A DNA stretch of 64,000 bases from CAUZWH01 sp965224275 (GTDB lineage: Bacteria; Pseudomonadota; Alphaproteobacteria; SHVV01), in assembly GCA_965224275.1 (NCBI GenBank), contig CBDCYR010000012.1, positions 62,001 to 126,000 of the forward strand, read 5' to 3'. The notes beneath the pieces are model-generated. The model made no database searches. It worked only from the letters and a program-made list of their open reading frames with translations, and had not been told where the DNA came from. A program made the translations under genes and the position numbers. Of the stretch, positions 51,954 to 60,586 are shown one piece after another. How positions within the stretch are numbered: position 1 is the stretch's first letter; each line of letters begins with the position of its first letter.

Positions 51954-53213
51954 ATGAACCGAGCCGAGCGCAGGCGCCAACAACGTAACCAGCGGCGCCA
52001 AGCAGCCGACTCCGCCGTCCTGGCACCACAATTCCAGGCGCTGATCGAGCGGGGCTTGGCCCAGCACCGAGTGGGCGGGCTGGATAACGCCAAGGTGGCG
52101 TACGAACAAGCGCTCGCACTCCAATCCGAAAACGGGCAAGCGAACTATCTCTATGGCGTCGTGCTCCACCAGACCGGCCACAGCGAAGACGGCATTCCCT
52201 ACCTTGAACGCGCCGTGGATGCAGCCCCCAACGATGCCGTCTATCAATTCGACTTGGGGAACTTGCGCGAAAGTTGTGGTCGGATCGATGCAGCTCGGCA
52301 GGCGTTCGAGCGGGCAATCGAACTCGACGCCGATTTCACCGATGCCCACTACAATCTCGGCAACAATCTGCTGGCCCAAGGTCGTTTTGAGCACGCGATC
52401 AGGGTTTACGAACGAGTCGTACAGCTTCGCCCCGACCATGCCAGAGCCCAAAGCAACTTAGGTAATGCTCTACAGAGCCTGGGTCGCCTGGATGAGGCAC
52501 AGGCGGCCTACGACCGCACCCTCGATATAGACCCTGACAATCACGCGGTCCGGCACATGCTCCATGCGCTGCGTGGCGAAACCGTCGCCAAACCGCCAGC
52601 TGAGTTTGTGTCGCGCTTGTTCGATCGCTATGCGCCCGGTTTCGAATCGCACGTGACGAAATCGCTGGGGTATACCGTGCCAGGTGAATTGCACAACGCC
52701 CTGGCTGGGTTGCTTGGAGACGACTTTCGTTTCGACAGGGTTGCTGATCTCGGCGCGGGGACTGGTCTTTGTGGGGTCGAACTGCGCGCCCACGCCCGCG
52801 AGCTGGTCGCAATCGACATCTCGGCCAATATGCTGAGAGCTGCTCACAGCAAAGCGGTTTACGATTCAATAGTCATCGGCGATATCGTCGATAAACTCAA
52901 CGAGCGGAACGACTTGTTCGATCTTTTCGTCGCCGCCGATGTGTTCATCTACGTTGGCGCGCTCGAGGCATTATTCGCCGCCGTTCGCCGGCGCGGAGCC
53001 GATGGCGCATTTTTTGCGTTCTCGGTCGAGCGTTTCGAGGGGACCGATTTCGTTTTGCAGAGGACCGGCCGTTACGCGCATGCGACGTCCTATATCCACC
53101 GCTTGGCAGATGAAAACGACTACCACGTCGCACACACCAACCCGGTCAACATCCGTAAGGAAAAGGACGGATGGATCATGGGCGATTTGTTCGTGCTGCA
53201 GGCTCAAGGGTAA
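51954..53213 (+). CDS. TPR - SAM-dependent methyltransferase protein
   Basis: A 419-residue cytosolic protein: a basic N-terminus, TPR repeats (about 35-205, e.g. DAHYNLGNNLLAQGRFEHAI and ARAQSNLGNALQSLGRLDEA), then a class I methyltransferase domain (about 215-415) with SAM motif VADLGAGTGLCGVEL and VAIDISANML. Such fusions methylate protein or small-molecule substrates presented by the TPRs; the target is unknown. ATG at 51954. The next gene also encodes TPRs. Confidence 0.9.
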   Translation: MNRAERRRQQRNQRRQAADSAVLAPQFQALIERGLAQHRVGGLDNAKVAYEQALALQSENGQANYLYGVVLHQTGHSEDGIPYLERAVDAAPNDAVYQFDLGNLRESCGRIDAARQAFERAIELDADFTDAHYNLGNNLLAQGRFEHAIRVYERVVQLRPDHARAQSNLGNALQSLGRLDEAQAAYDRTLDIDPDNHAVRHMLHALRGETVAKPPAEFVSRLFDRYAPGFESHVTKSLGYTVPGELHNALAGLLGDDFRFDRVADLGAGTGLCGVELRAHARELVAIDISANMLRAAHSKAVYDSIVIGDIVDKLNERNDLFDLFVAADVFIYVGALEALFAAVRRRGADGAFFAFSVERFEGTDFVLQRTGRYAHATSYIHRLADENDYHVAHTNPVNIRKEKDGWIMGDLFVLQAQG

Positions 53214-53319
53214 TAGCGATCGACGCGGGGCAAGGCGGTCTGGCCCGCATGCGCTATGCTAGTGGATGGGCACCCGTATTGGTGCGCATAGCGAACGCAG
53301 CGTTTGGAGGAACGGACGT

Positions 53320-54255
53320 TTGAACTTTTTTCGATACGTGCTGATGATCACAGTCGTGGGATGCGTCCTATGGCCCACCATCACACCAGCGCAGAGCGAG
53401 CGCTTCTCCGAACTCATGAACGCGGGCAACGCATCGTACCGAACCGGGAACTATTCGGATGCGCGGAAAAACTATGAAGCCGCTTACCAGGAAGCTCTGA
53501 AGTTCGGTAGTGAAACCGGCGAGGTCGCGACCGCCCTTAACAATCTGGCCGAGGTCTACCGGCTACTCGGCGGATTCGACAAAGCCGAGGAGTTCCTGGC
53601 GTACTCGCTGAAAGTTCAGCGCAAGCTTGTGGGTGACAATCATCCCGAAGTAGCGACGATCCTCAACAACATCGGCAACATTCGTCTGCAGAAGCGAGAC
53701 TTTGAAGGTGCCGTCGAAACCCTAACGGCTAGCCTAACGATCTATGACAGCAGCCTGCCGAGCAATCATCCCGACATCGCGATGGCGGCCAACAATCTCG
53801 GTCGCGCGCATCAAGCGCTTGGTCGCCACGCGCAGGCGCAATACCCGCACGAACGGGCGCTCCTCATTCTCAACAAAACGCGAGCCAACCACCCCGATAT
53901 GGCGGCGACGCTAAACAACCTCGCCGGCGCGCTCATCGCCCAGGACCGATTCCAACAAGCCGAACCCATGCTCAAGAAAGCGCTGTCGATCGAGGAAGAC
54001 AAGCTTGGCAAGAATCATCCCCGCGTGGCGACAACACTTAACAATCTTGGGTGGCTGTATTTCAAACAATCGCGGTACGCAGAAGCTGAACCCTTGGCAC
54101 GAAGAGCCATCCAAATCGTCGAGGCCCGTTTCGGCCCCAATCATCCGGCGGTGGCGGGAAATCTCGTCAACTACGCGGCGCTGCTGCGCAAGCTGGGGCG
54201 CGATGCAGACGCGCAGCGATTTATCGATCGAGCCAACGAAATCAAGGCTCAGTAA
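53320..54255 (+). CDS. Exported TPR (kinesin-light-chain-type) protein
   Basis: A 311-residue protein: signal peptide (NFFRYVLMITVVGCVLWPTITPAQ, about 1-25), then six or so TPR units of the kinesin-light-chain type with the recurring NHP(D/E)(V/I/M)A motif (DNHPEVATILNNIG, NHPDIAMAANNLG, NHPRVATTLNNLG). TTG at 53320 is preferred because GGAGG lies 9 nt upstream and the signal peptide is then N-terminal; ATG at 53266 is also in frame. It should act as a periplasmic protein-protein scaffold. Same strand as the TPR-methyltransferase, about 105 bp downstream. Confidence 0.85.
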   Translation: MNFFRYVLMITVVGCVLWPTITPAQSERFSELMNAGNASYRTGNYSDARKNYEAAYQEALKFGSETGEVATALNNLAEVYRLLGGFDKAEEFLAYSLKVQRKLVGDNHPEVATILNNIGNIRLQKRDFEGAVETLTASLTIYDSSLPSNHPDIAMAANNLGRAHQALGRHAQAQYPHERALLILNKTRANHPDMAATLNNLAGALIAQDRFQQAEPMLKKALSIEEDKLGKNHPRVATTLNNLGWLYFKQSRYAEAEPLARRAIQIVEARFGPNHPAVAGNLVNYAALLRKLGRDADAQRFIDRANEIKAQ

Positions 54256-54372
54256 ACCGGCCCGCAAAGATCATACTCAGGGCCAAGCATAAATGACGGG
54301 TGCCTCGTCAGTCATAAATTCAATTCCGACCCATGGTTCAGGCGCGGGCGCTTTCAAAGCTGGGGTAATGAC

Positions 54373-55506
54373 GTGAAAGATGGTTTCCGCATCGTCGATT
54401 CGGATCTTCACGTCATTGAACTCGGCGACGTCTACCGTAATCATCTCGATCCGCAGTACCAAAATGTTGCGCCTAAATTTCTCGGTTGGAGCGCGGCAAA
54501 CTTCCCGCACTGGGATGTTCAGGGTCAAATCATCCCACCATGGTCGGCGTGGTCAGATGTCGAAGGACCGCAGCGAGCACTCGATGCCCCCACCGAAGAC
54601 CTTTACCGCAACACCAAACAACGCGGCTACGACGCGGCCTCCACGCTCTCCGCTATGGATCAGGAGGGTATCGATGTCGGGATCGTCTATCGGACCTTCG
54701 CTCATATGGTGGTGTCGATCGATGACCTCGTCCCAGAAATCGCAATTGCCTACTGCGCGGCATTTAACGACTGGCTCGCGGACTATTGCTCGGTCAACCC
54801 AAGTCGACTAAAGCCGGCAGCGATCCTATCGCTGCATGATCCCGAACTCGCGGCCGCCGAAGCAAAACGCGCGGTCGAAGAAAAGGGCCATGTTGCGGTG
54901 GTGCTGTTACCTATGCCGGTCGCTGGCCGGATAGCCAGCGCGCCTGAGTGCGACGTGCTATGGCGGGAAGTAACCCGGCTCGGTGTACCGGTCGCGTTTC
55001 ATGGCACCAGTGGTGGCGCAAGCGTCGACTACGTCAGCAACCGATATCGAAATCACCCCAATTTCCGCACACTCAATCACGCTTCGGCGTTTTCGCTCGA
55101 GTTGATGACGGCGATGGGCGCCATGCTGGCCGGTGGCGTTTGCCAACGTTTTCCCGACCTTCGCCTGGCGTTCCTCGAAGGCAATTGCGGCTGGTTGCCG
55201 TGGTGGCTTGATCGGCTGGACGATCAATGGAAGAAGTATGGCGGCGGCGAAGCGATCCAACTCGACGCACTTCCCAGCGAATTCTTCAAGCGTCAATGCT
55301 GGATTGGGACCGATGTCGACGAGGAGCTAGTCCCGGTGGTGATCGATCGCATCGGTGACGACCGGATCGTAATGTCAGTCGATTACCCCCACGCCGATGG
55401 GCCATTTCCCAACGGAGTAGCAACGTTTCTCGCCCGCAGCGATATCGGCGCCGACTCCAAGTGCCGTATCCTGTGGGACAATTGTGCGGCCCTGTACCAA
55501 TTGTGA
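54373..55506 (+). CDS. Amidohydrolase-family (ACMSD-like) protein
   Basis: A 377-residue metal-dependent amidohydrolase of the amidohydrolase_2 type. The N-terminal IVDSDLHVIE holds the metal-binding His13; AFHGTSGG and LAFLEGNCGWLPWWLDRL are the family blocks, and SVDYPHADG the distal Asp. Members decarboxylate or hydrolyse aromatic and heterocyclic acids. The substrate is unknown. ATG at 54373, about 115 bp after the TPR gene. Confidence 0.88.
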   Translation: MKDGFRIVDSDLHVIELGDVYRNHLDPQYQNVAPKFLGWSAANFPHWDVQGQIIPPWSAWSDVEGPQRALDAPTEDLYRNTKQRGYDAASTLSAMDQEGIDVGIVYRTFAHMVVSIDDLVPEIAIAYCAAFNDWLADYCSVNPSRLKPAAILSLHDPELAAAEAKRAVEEKGHVAVVLLPMPVAGRIASAPECDVLWREVTRLGVPVAFHGTSGGASVDYVSNRYRNHPNFRTLNHASAFSLELMTAMGAMLAGGVCQRFPDLRLAFLEGNCGWLPWWLDRLDDQWKKYGGGEAIQLDALPSEFFKRQCWIGTDVDEELVPVVIDRIGDDRIVMSVDYPHADGPFPNGVATFLARSDIGADSKCRILWDNCAALYQL

Positions 55507-55526
55507 TCTAGTCGACGCCAAGCGCC

Positions 55527-56111
55527 TCACTCTCCCATCATATGCAGCAGCAGACACCGCGTTTGCGGCGCGTCACGATTTTCATAAACATAGATGCCTT
55601 GCCAGGTACCTAGACCCAATTGGCCCGCCACGATTGGGATGCTGAGTTGAGTCTGCGTTAGCGCGGCGCGAATGTGCGCCGGCATATCGTCGGGACCTTC
55701 CGCTGTGTGCCGGTAAACGCCGTGCGCTTCGGGTACGAGCCGCTGGAAGAACGCTTCAAGGTCGACAAGCACATCCGGATCGGCGTTTTCTTGGATAAGT
55801 TAGAGACGCACTGGTGTGCTTGACGAACACCACGATCAGCCCGGTTTCGATGGTTTGATCGTTGACCCAATTCGCGATTTCGCGCGTCACCGGGTAGAGC
55901 CCCTTGCCGGTCGCATCGCAGCTAATATAGAAGTTAGCGCGTAATCACGGAGTCCTTCTGGACGGGGAGTAGCTATGGCAACAGTTCGGATGCTGGCGAC
56001 GCTTCGGTGGCCTCGAATTACAGAGCTACTTCTTGCGCTCGTGCTGCTGGTTACATTGGTAGCAGCAAGTGCGCGCGTTCGAACTGATATCTCGTGCTGC
56101 ACTTGTCGCAT
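55527..56111 (-). pseudogene. yjbQ: Disrupted YjbQ/UPF0047-family gene
   Basis: Remains of a YjbQ-type gene (secondary thiamine-phosphate synthase fold). The first 12 codons (MRQVQHEISVRT) lie at 56074-56111. They are followed by an inserted 164-bp copy of the neighbouring intergenic region, then GKGLYPVTREIANWV and VFVKHTSASL up to about 55801. There an extra base (near 55799) shifts the frame into LIQENADPDV and DLEAFFQRLVPEAHGVYRHTAEGPDDM...GTWQGIYVYE, ending at 55527. Two independent lesions make it non-functional. The conserved HTSAS and HTAEGPDDMPAHI blocks leave no doubt about the family. Confidence 0.85.
55910..56073. repeat. 164-bp direct repeat, copy 1 (inserted in yjbQ)
   Basis: Identical to 56105-56268, displaced by 195 bp. 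It contains the upstream region and the first ~33 codons (ATG at 55975) of the gene at 56170, so this copy would encode only a truncated signal peptide followed by unrelated residues to a stop at 56137-56139. Confidence 0.95.
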
Positions 56112-56268
56112 CGCAGCTAATATAGAAGTTAGCGCGTAATCACGGAGTCCTTCTGGACGGGGAGTAGCTATGGCAACAGTTCGGATGCTGGCGACGCTTC
56201 GGTGGCCTCGAATTACAGAGCTACTTCTTGCGCTCGTGCTGCTGGTTACATTGGTAGCAGCAAGTGCG
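56105..56268. repeat. 164-bp direct repeat, copy 2 (native position)
   Basis: The second, probably original, copy. It spans the yjbQ start, the intergenic region and the 5' end of the gene at 56170, and is separated from copy 1 by 31 bp of yjbQ coding sequence. Confidence 0.95.
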
Positions 56269-56766
56269 GCCCAGGAACCGCTTCGCGCCGTCCTCAAGGC
56301 GCAACCCGTGGAGGGATGGGTCCTCGAACCCGCTCCCTCCAGCCTGAGATTCACAACCGATAGCGAACTCAATGCCAGACTCAGACCGCTCGCCGAACGG
56401 TTGTTGGCGCAACGCGGTTATGCGATCGGCGGCGCCGCTCTGCTGAGGATCGAGATCGAAACGGATTTGCAAACGCGGCGGCCAAGGCGACGCGTGGGTC
56501 TATCTGCAGATGCCGGCGATTCGTCGTTTGGCCAGGTTGGAGTTCAGATAAAATCGCCGTTCAAAAAGGCGGATCGACGCGCGCCCAGCACCAGTTACCG
56601 CGTCTACGTCGAAGTTCGGGGAACCAATAAATTACCGTTGTGGCGTGGCACGGTCGAAACCGAAGCGTCGGGAGCGGATCGTTTTCGCGTGGCCCGCGGC
56701 ATGCTCAGCGTATTGCTCGAACGCATCGGCAAGGCGATCGACAGCGAGATTGTTTTTATCAACTAA
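56170..56766 (+). CDS. Exported protein of unknown function
   Basis: A 198-residue exported protein: signal peptide about 1-34 (ITELLLALVLLVTLVAASA), then a mixed domain (about 45-198) with SSLRFTTDSELNARLRPLAERLLAQRGYAI and YRVYVEVRGTNKLPLWRGTVE. The layout recalls small envelope proteins of the DUF4136 kind, but no family can be asserted. ATG at 56170 follows GGGGAG. Its 5' end is duplicated upstream at 55975. Originally divergent from yjbQ. Confidence 0.7.
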   Translation: MATVRMLATLRWPRITELLLALVLLVTLVAASAAQEPLRAVLKAQPVEGWVLEPAPSSLRFTTDSELNARLRPLAERLLAQRGYAIGGAALLRIEIETDLQTRRPRRRVGLSADAGDSSFGQVGVQIKSPFKKADRRAPSTSYRVYVEVRGTNKLPLWRGTVETEASGADRFRVARGMLSVLLERIGKAIDSEIVFIN

Positions 56767-56889
56767 CGCGATCACACGAGCTCCACGTATTTCTGATTCC
56801 CAGGCGGCGTGAGGCACGCCGAGGCTCGCCAAGCCTGATACGATTGTGGGTTCAACGAAGGCCAACCACCCAACAATGAGGGGCTTGCA

Positions 56890-58116
56890 ATGCCCGATAT
56901 GACACAAGCCGCGCGAACAACACCGATTGATCGAACCGTCGACTTCGAAAATCGTATGGATATGGTGAAATTGCGCGGCTATCGAATGGAGCGAGTCCGC
57001 GACCAGCTTCGCAGCCGGGGGCTCGGCGCCTGCCTGCTGTTAGATCCAATCAACATCCGCTACGCGACCGGTTTTCGATTGGGCCCATTGTTTCAAATGC
57101 ATGTCCCGCTGCGGTATCTATTCATCGCCACTGACGGGCCGGCGATTTTGTTCGGAGTTAACGGATGCAATCTCGAAACGGTGAGTGAAACCAGGCCTGG
57201 ACGCTATATCGCTTATTTTTTTGCAGGTCCGAAAATCGATTCGACGGTCGGTAGGTGGGCGGATGAAATAGCCGACCTCGTCCATGAACATTGCGGGGAC
57301 GAAAAAACACTCGCTATCGACCGCGGCGATGCGCGCGTTTTCAACGCCCTAAACGAACGCAATATCACGCTTTGCGACGCACAAGAGCCGATGGAATCTG
57401 CCCGCGTGATCAAGTCCGCCGAGGAAATCCTATGTATGAACTACGCCTTGGCGACCGCCGAGATCGGTTTTGCGCGCATGCATGAGCAGTTGCGACCGGG
57501 AATGACGGAGAATGAGTTCTGGTCGATCCTTTGGCAGACCAATATGGCGATGGGCGGCGAGTGGATCGAAGGACGTTTGCTTACTTCGGGAGATCGCACA
57601 AATCCGTGGTTCCAGGAATCCAGCGATCGGGTGATTCGCCCCGGCGAACTCGTCGCGTTCGATACCGACATGATCGGTCCGTTTGGTTATTGTGCCGACA
57701 TATCGCGGACATTTCGGGCCGGCCCCGGCGTGCCTACCGCCGAGCAGCGCGATCTCTACAAGATCTCCTACGAGCAGCTCTACCACAATATTGATCTACT
57801 CAAGCCGGGGATGGGTTTTCGCGATCTCGCGGAGCGGGCATGGCCGCAGCCTGATATCTACGTCGCAAATCGCTACGCGGTTTTGGCGCACGGCGTTGGG
57901 CTCTGTGATGAGTACCCGGCGATCTACTATCTGCAGGATTGGGACGCCGATGGTTACGATGGCACTATCGAGCCAAACATGGTTCTTTGCGTCGAGAGCT
58001 ACATTGGCGCCGAGGGTGGGAGCCAAGGGGTTAAGCTCGAAGAACAGGTGCTTATTACCGAAACCGGATACGAGATATTGTCACGGTTTCCGTTTGAAGA
58101 TGCTCTCCTCGCCTAA
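56890..58116 (+). CDS. M24-family metallopeptidase (Xaa-Pro dipeptidase-like)
   Basis: A 408-residue protein with an N-terminal creatinase-like domain (about 20-170) and a C-terminal pita-bread domain (about 185-400). All five metal ligands are visible: Asp in AFDTDMIG, Asp in CADISRTF, His in LAHGVGL, Glu in VLCVESYIG and Glu in KLEEQVLI. It should be an active aminopeptidase or creatinase-type hydrolase. ATG at 56890 is preceded by GAGGGG. It is followed by the CocE-type hydrolase. Confidence 0.92.
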   Translation: MPDMTQAARTTPIDRTVDFENRMDMVKLRGYRMERVRDQLRSRGLGACLLLDPINIRYATGFRLGPLFQMHVPLRYLFIATDGPAILFGVNGCNLETVSETRPGRYIAYFFAGPKIDSTVGRWADEIADLVHEHCGDEKTLAIDRGDARVFNALNERNITLCDAQEPMESARVIKSAEEILCMNYALATAEIGFARMHEQLRPGMTENEFWSILWQTNMAMGGEWIEGRLLTSGDRTNPWFQESSDRVIRPGELVAFDTDMIGPFGYCADISRTFRAGPGVPTAEQRDLYKISYEQLYHNIDLLKPGMGFRDLAERAWPQPDIYVANRYAVLAHGVGLCDEYPAIYYLQDWDADGYDGTIEPNMVLCVESYIGAEGGSQGVKLEEQVLITETGYEILSRFPFEDALLA

Positions 58117-58172
58117 CCGCGCCCGACCGCTCAATCTCCGATGCCTCACCGAAATAACTGCCTTAACCGCAA

Positions 58173-60089
58173 ATGAACGTCTCCATACCCACCGACCAAA
58201 CGCCCGCGTCCTATGACGTCATTGTCGAAGAAAACGTCATGGTCCGAATGCGCGATGGTGTTCACATGGCCACCGATATTTATCGACCGGCGCAAGACGG
58301 CCAGATCATCGCGGGACCGCTCCCCGTGCTCTTCAATCGCACGCCCTACAACAAGATCGATAGCGAGCGCGTAAGTGGCTTCAATCGGTGGTTTGCCGAG
58401 CGCGGCTATATCGCCGTGATTCAGGATTGCCGGGGCTGCTATCGCTCGGAAGGCGATGTCGATTTTCTTCTGCCGGAGGCGGAAGACGGCTATGACACGA
58501 TGATGTGGCTCAAACAGCAGGCCTGGGCCCTGGACAAAGTGGGTTGCTGGGGCACGTCGTGGTCAGGATGGACGCAAACTGCACTCGCGGCGTTGGGGCC
58601 GGACAATCTGGGTGCGATGATTCCCAATGTCAGCGGTTCGAACGCCTACACCAGTTCGATACGACACGGCGGCGCGTTAGAGCTTCGCTTTATCGCGTGG
58701 GCTTTCTGGCATTCAGCGGTTAACACCCAAGCCCAGTTGAAGTCGGAACCGCATATCACCCCGGCCCTCAATTTTGGCGCCCCAACGTTTCGCGATTGGC
58801 TGACACGGTGGCCGATTCGCGAGGGCCAAACTCAGCTCAAGTTGGTTCCGGCTTACGAAAAATGGATGCTCAAGCTGATCACCGAAGCAGACTACAGCGA
58901 CGCCTATTGGGGACATCCCAGCATGAACCCAAGCGCGCATTGGCAGAGTTTCCCCGACGCGCCGACGCTCTATGTCGGCGGTTGGTACGATTCCTATACC
59001 CGTGGAACCTTCGAGAGCTTTATCGGCCACGGCAACGCCCAAACCTCACCGGTTCGCGTTCTCGTCGGCCCTTGGGTACACGGGTCGGCAACCACCGAAC
59101 AGAGCTTCGCCGGTGATGTGGAGTTCGGACAAAACGCCGCGCTGCCGAGCTTCAAGGAAGTGCACCTGCAATGGTTTGACCGTTGGATTAAGGGCGATGC
59201 AAACGGCCTCGATGACGCCGCACCGATTCGCATTTTCGTTATGGGCGGCGGCGAGGGTTACAAAACCGGCAATGGACGTTTGATGCATGGCGGCGCCTGG
59301 CGCGAAGAGCACGAATGGCCGCTTGCCCGCACTCGTTTCACCGAATTCCACCTCCACGAAGACGGGACCCTGAGAACCGCACCTCCCTCACAAACCGCCT
59401 CATCAACGACCTATCGTTATGACCCCGGCAATCCGGTTCCTTCGATTGGCGGCAATGTCTCGTCACTGCTGGATTTGCTCGATATGCCAGCGGGCATTGT
59501 CGACCCCGAATATGCGCCGCGGACGCAGCGGTTCAACCAAATCATGCTGGCAGGTGGCTTCGATCAGGTTGAGAGTCCTCGATTTCACAGCAGCAAATCA
59601 CCCTATTTGCCGCTCGGGTCGCGTCCTGATGTCCTGGTGTTTCAGACCGAACCACTGCACGAGGACACCGAGGTGACCGGGCCCATCGAGGTTAAACTTT
59701 GGGTTTCGACGAGTGCCGCGGACACCGACTTCACCGCCAAGCTGATCGATGTCTATCCGTCGAGCCAATGGTATCCGCACGGGTATCATCTCAACTTGAG
59801 CGACAGCATATTGAGGCTCCGATATCGAAATAATGACGGCAAGGCCGATTTCCTCCCCGTCGGCGACGTTACCGAGATCACAATCGTTCTTTATCCGACC
59901 TCTAATCTTTTTGTTCGAGGCCATCGCATCCGCCTCGACGTCTCGAGCTCAAATTTTCCAAGATTCGATGCCAATCCCAACACCGGCGAGCCGATCGGAC
60001 GCGAACGGCGGCGGATTGTCGCAGAAAACACGGTTTTCCACGAAGCTGGACGCGCCTCACGCGTGATTCTACCGGTAATCCCTAATTGA
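58173..60089 (+). CDS. CocE/NonD-family serine hydrolase
   Basis: A 638-residue X-Pro dipeptidyl-peptidase S15/CocE-type hydrolase. The N-terminal domain starts VMVRMRDGVHMATDIYRP; VIQDCRGCYRSEG and the nucleophile elbow WGTSWSGW carry the likely catalytic Ser, with His in GPWVHGS. The C-terminal jelly-roll domain spans about 420-635 (EVKLWVSTSAADTDFTAKLIDV, IRLDVSSSNFPRFD). It may hydrolyse acyl esters or dipeptides. ATG at 58173, 57 bp after the M24 gene, hints at a peptide or amide pathway. Confidence 0.92.
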   Translation: MNVSIPTDQTPASYDVIVEENVMVRMRDGVHMATDIYRPAQDGQIIAGPLPVLFNRTPYNKIDSERVSGFNRWFAERGYIAVIQDCRGCYRSEGDVDFLLPEAEDGYDTMMWLKQQAWALDKVGCWGTSWSGWTQTALAALGPDNLGAMIPNVSGSNAYTSSIRHGGALELRFIAWAFWHSAVNTQAQLKSEPHITPALNFGAPTFRDWLTRWPIREGQTQLKLVPAYEKWMLKLITEADYSDAYWGHPSMNPSAHWQSFPDAPTLYVGGWYDSYTRGTFESFIGHGNAQTSPVRVLVGPWVHGSATTEQSFAGDVEFGQNAALPSFKEVHLQWFDRWIKGDANGLDDAAPIRIFVMGGGEGYKTGNGRLMHGGAWREEHEWPLARTRFTEFHLHEDGTLRTAPPSQTASSTTYRYDPGNPVPSIGGNVSSLLDLLDMPAGIVDPEYAPRTQRFNQIMLAGGFDQVESPRFHSSKSPYLPLGSRPDVLVFQTEPLHEDTEVTGPIEVKLWVSTSAADTDFTAKLIDVYPSSQWYPHGYHLNLSDSILRLRYRNNDGKADFLPVGDVTEITIVLYPTSNLFVRGHRIRLDVSSSNFPRFDANPNTGEPIGRERRRIVAENTVFHEAGRASRVILPVIPN

Positions 60090-60161
60090 CCCGGTACCTG
60101 AACAACGGCACTCTTGCGCTGGTTTCGCTAGTTTCGAACGGGGTTGGGCCTAGGGCGGCCA

Positions 60162-60395
60162 ATGGATAACAGCGTATTTTTTCAGATTTACGCCCACATC
60201 GACGATCGCTGGATGATGGAAGAGCGCTATCCCCGCGATAAGCAGAATGTGGCGGTTGAGGCGGCAAAACGACTCGCCCGCGAGTCCGGCGTGTCCGGTG
60301 TGCGCGTGATCCGCGAAACCTGGGACGATGACGACGAGGTCTATCGCGAATTCACGATCTACGACAGTACCAAGATCGGCAAATATCGCCGCTAA
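60162..60395 (+). CDS. Small protein of unknown function (77 aa)
   Basis: A 77-residue charged protein: NSVFFQIYAHIDDRWMMEERYPRDKQ, then a helix AVEAAKRLARESG and VRVIRETWDDDDEVYREFTIYDS. There is no signal peptide or membrane helix. ATG at 60162 is preferred over an in-frame upstream start at 60144. It sits between the CocE hydrolase and the adenylate cyclase. The alternating strand-helix pattern suggests a compact alpha/beta fold; no family is recognised. Confidence 0.6.
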   Translation: MDNSVFFQIYAHIDDRWMMEERYPRDKQNVAVEAAKRLARESGVSGVRVIRETWDDDDEVYREFTIYDSTKIGKYRR

Positions 60396-60586
60396 TTTGA
60401 CGGGTTCGCAGCCGTTATCATTTCTCTTATCCGATTTGCCGCTCGGAACTCATTGCAGGCCGGGCCCGAATCACCATCTATAGTCAATACCTTCCGCTCT
60501 CCGCCTCTGGGCAAGCAACACGCACGCGCCAAACAGTGCGACGACGGGTTGTTGGGATGCATTAGATAGCTGATGAAGAGAGTTTG

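Noticed and set aside
55887..56372. Minus-strand open frame of 161 codons covering both 164-bp repeats
   Set aside because: It reads through the repeat twice and matches yjbQ only over its first 12 codons; it is a by-product of the duplication.
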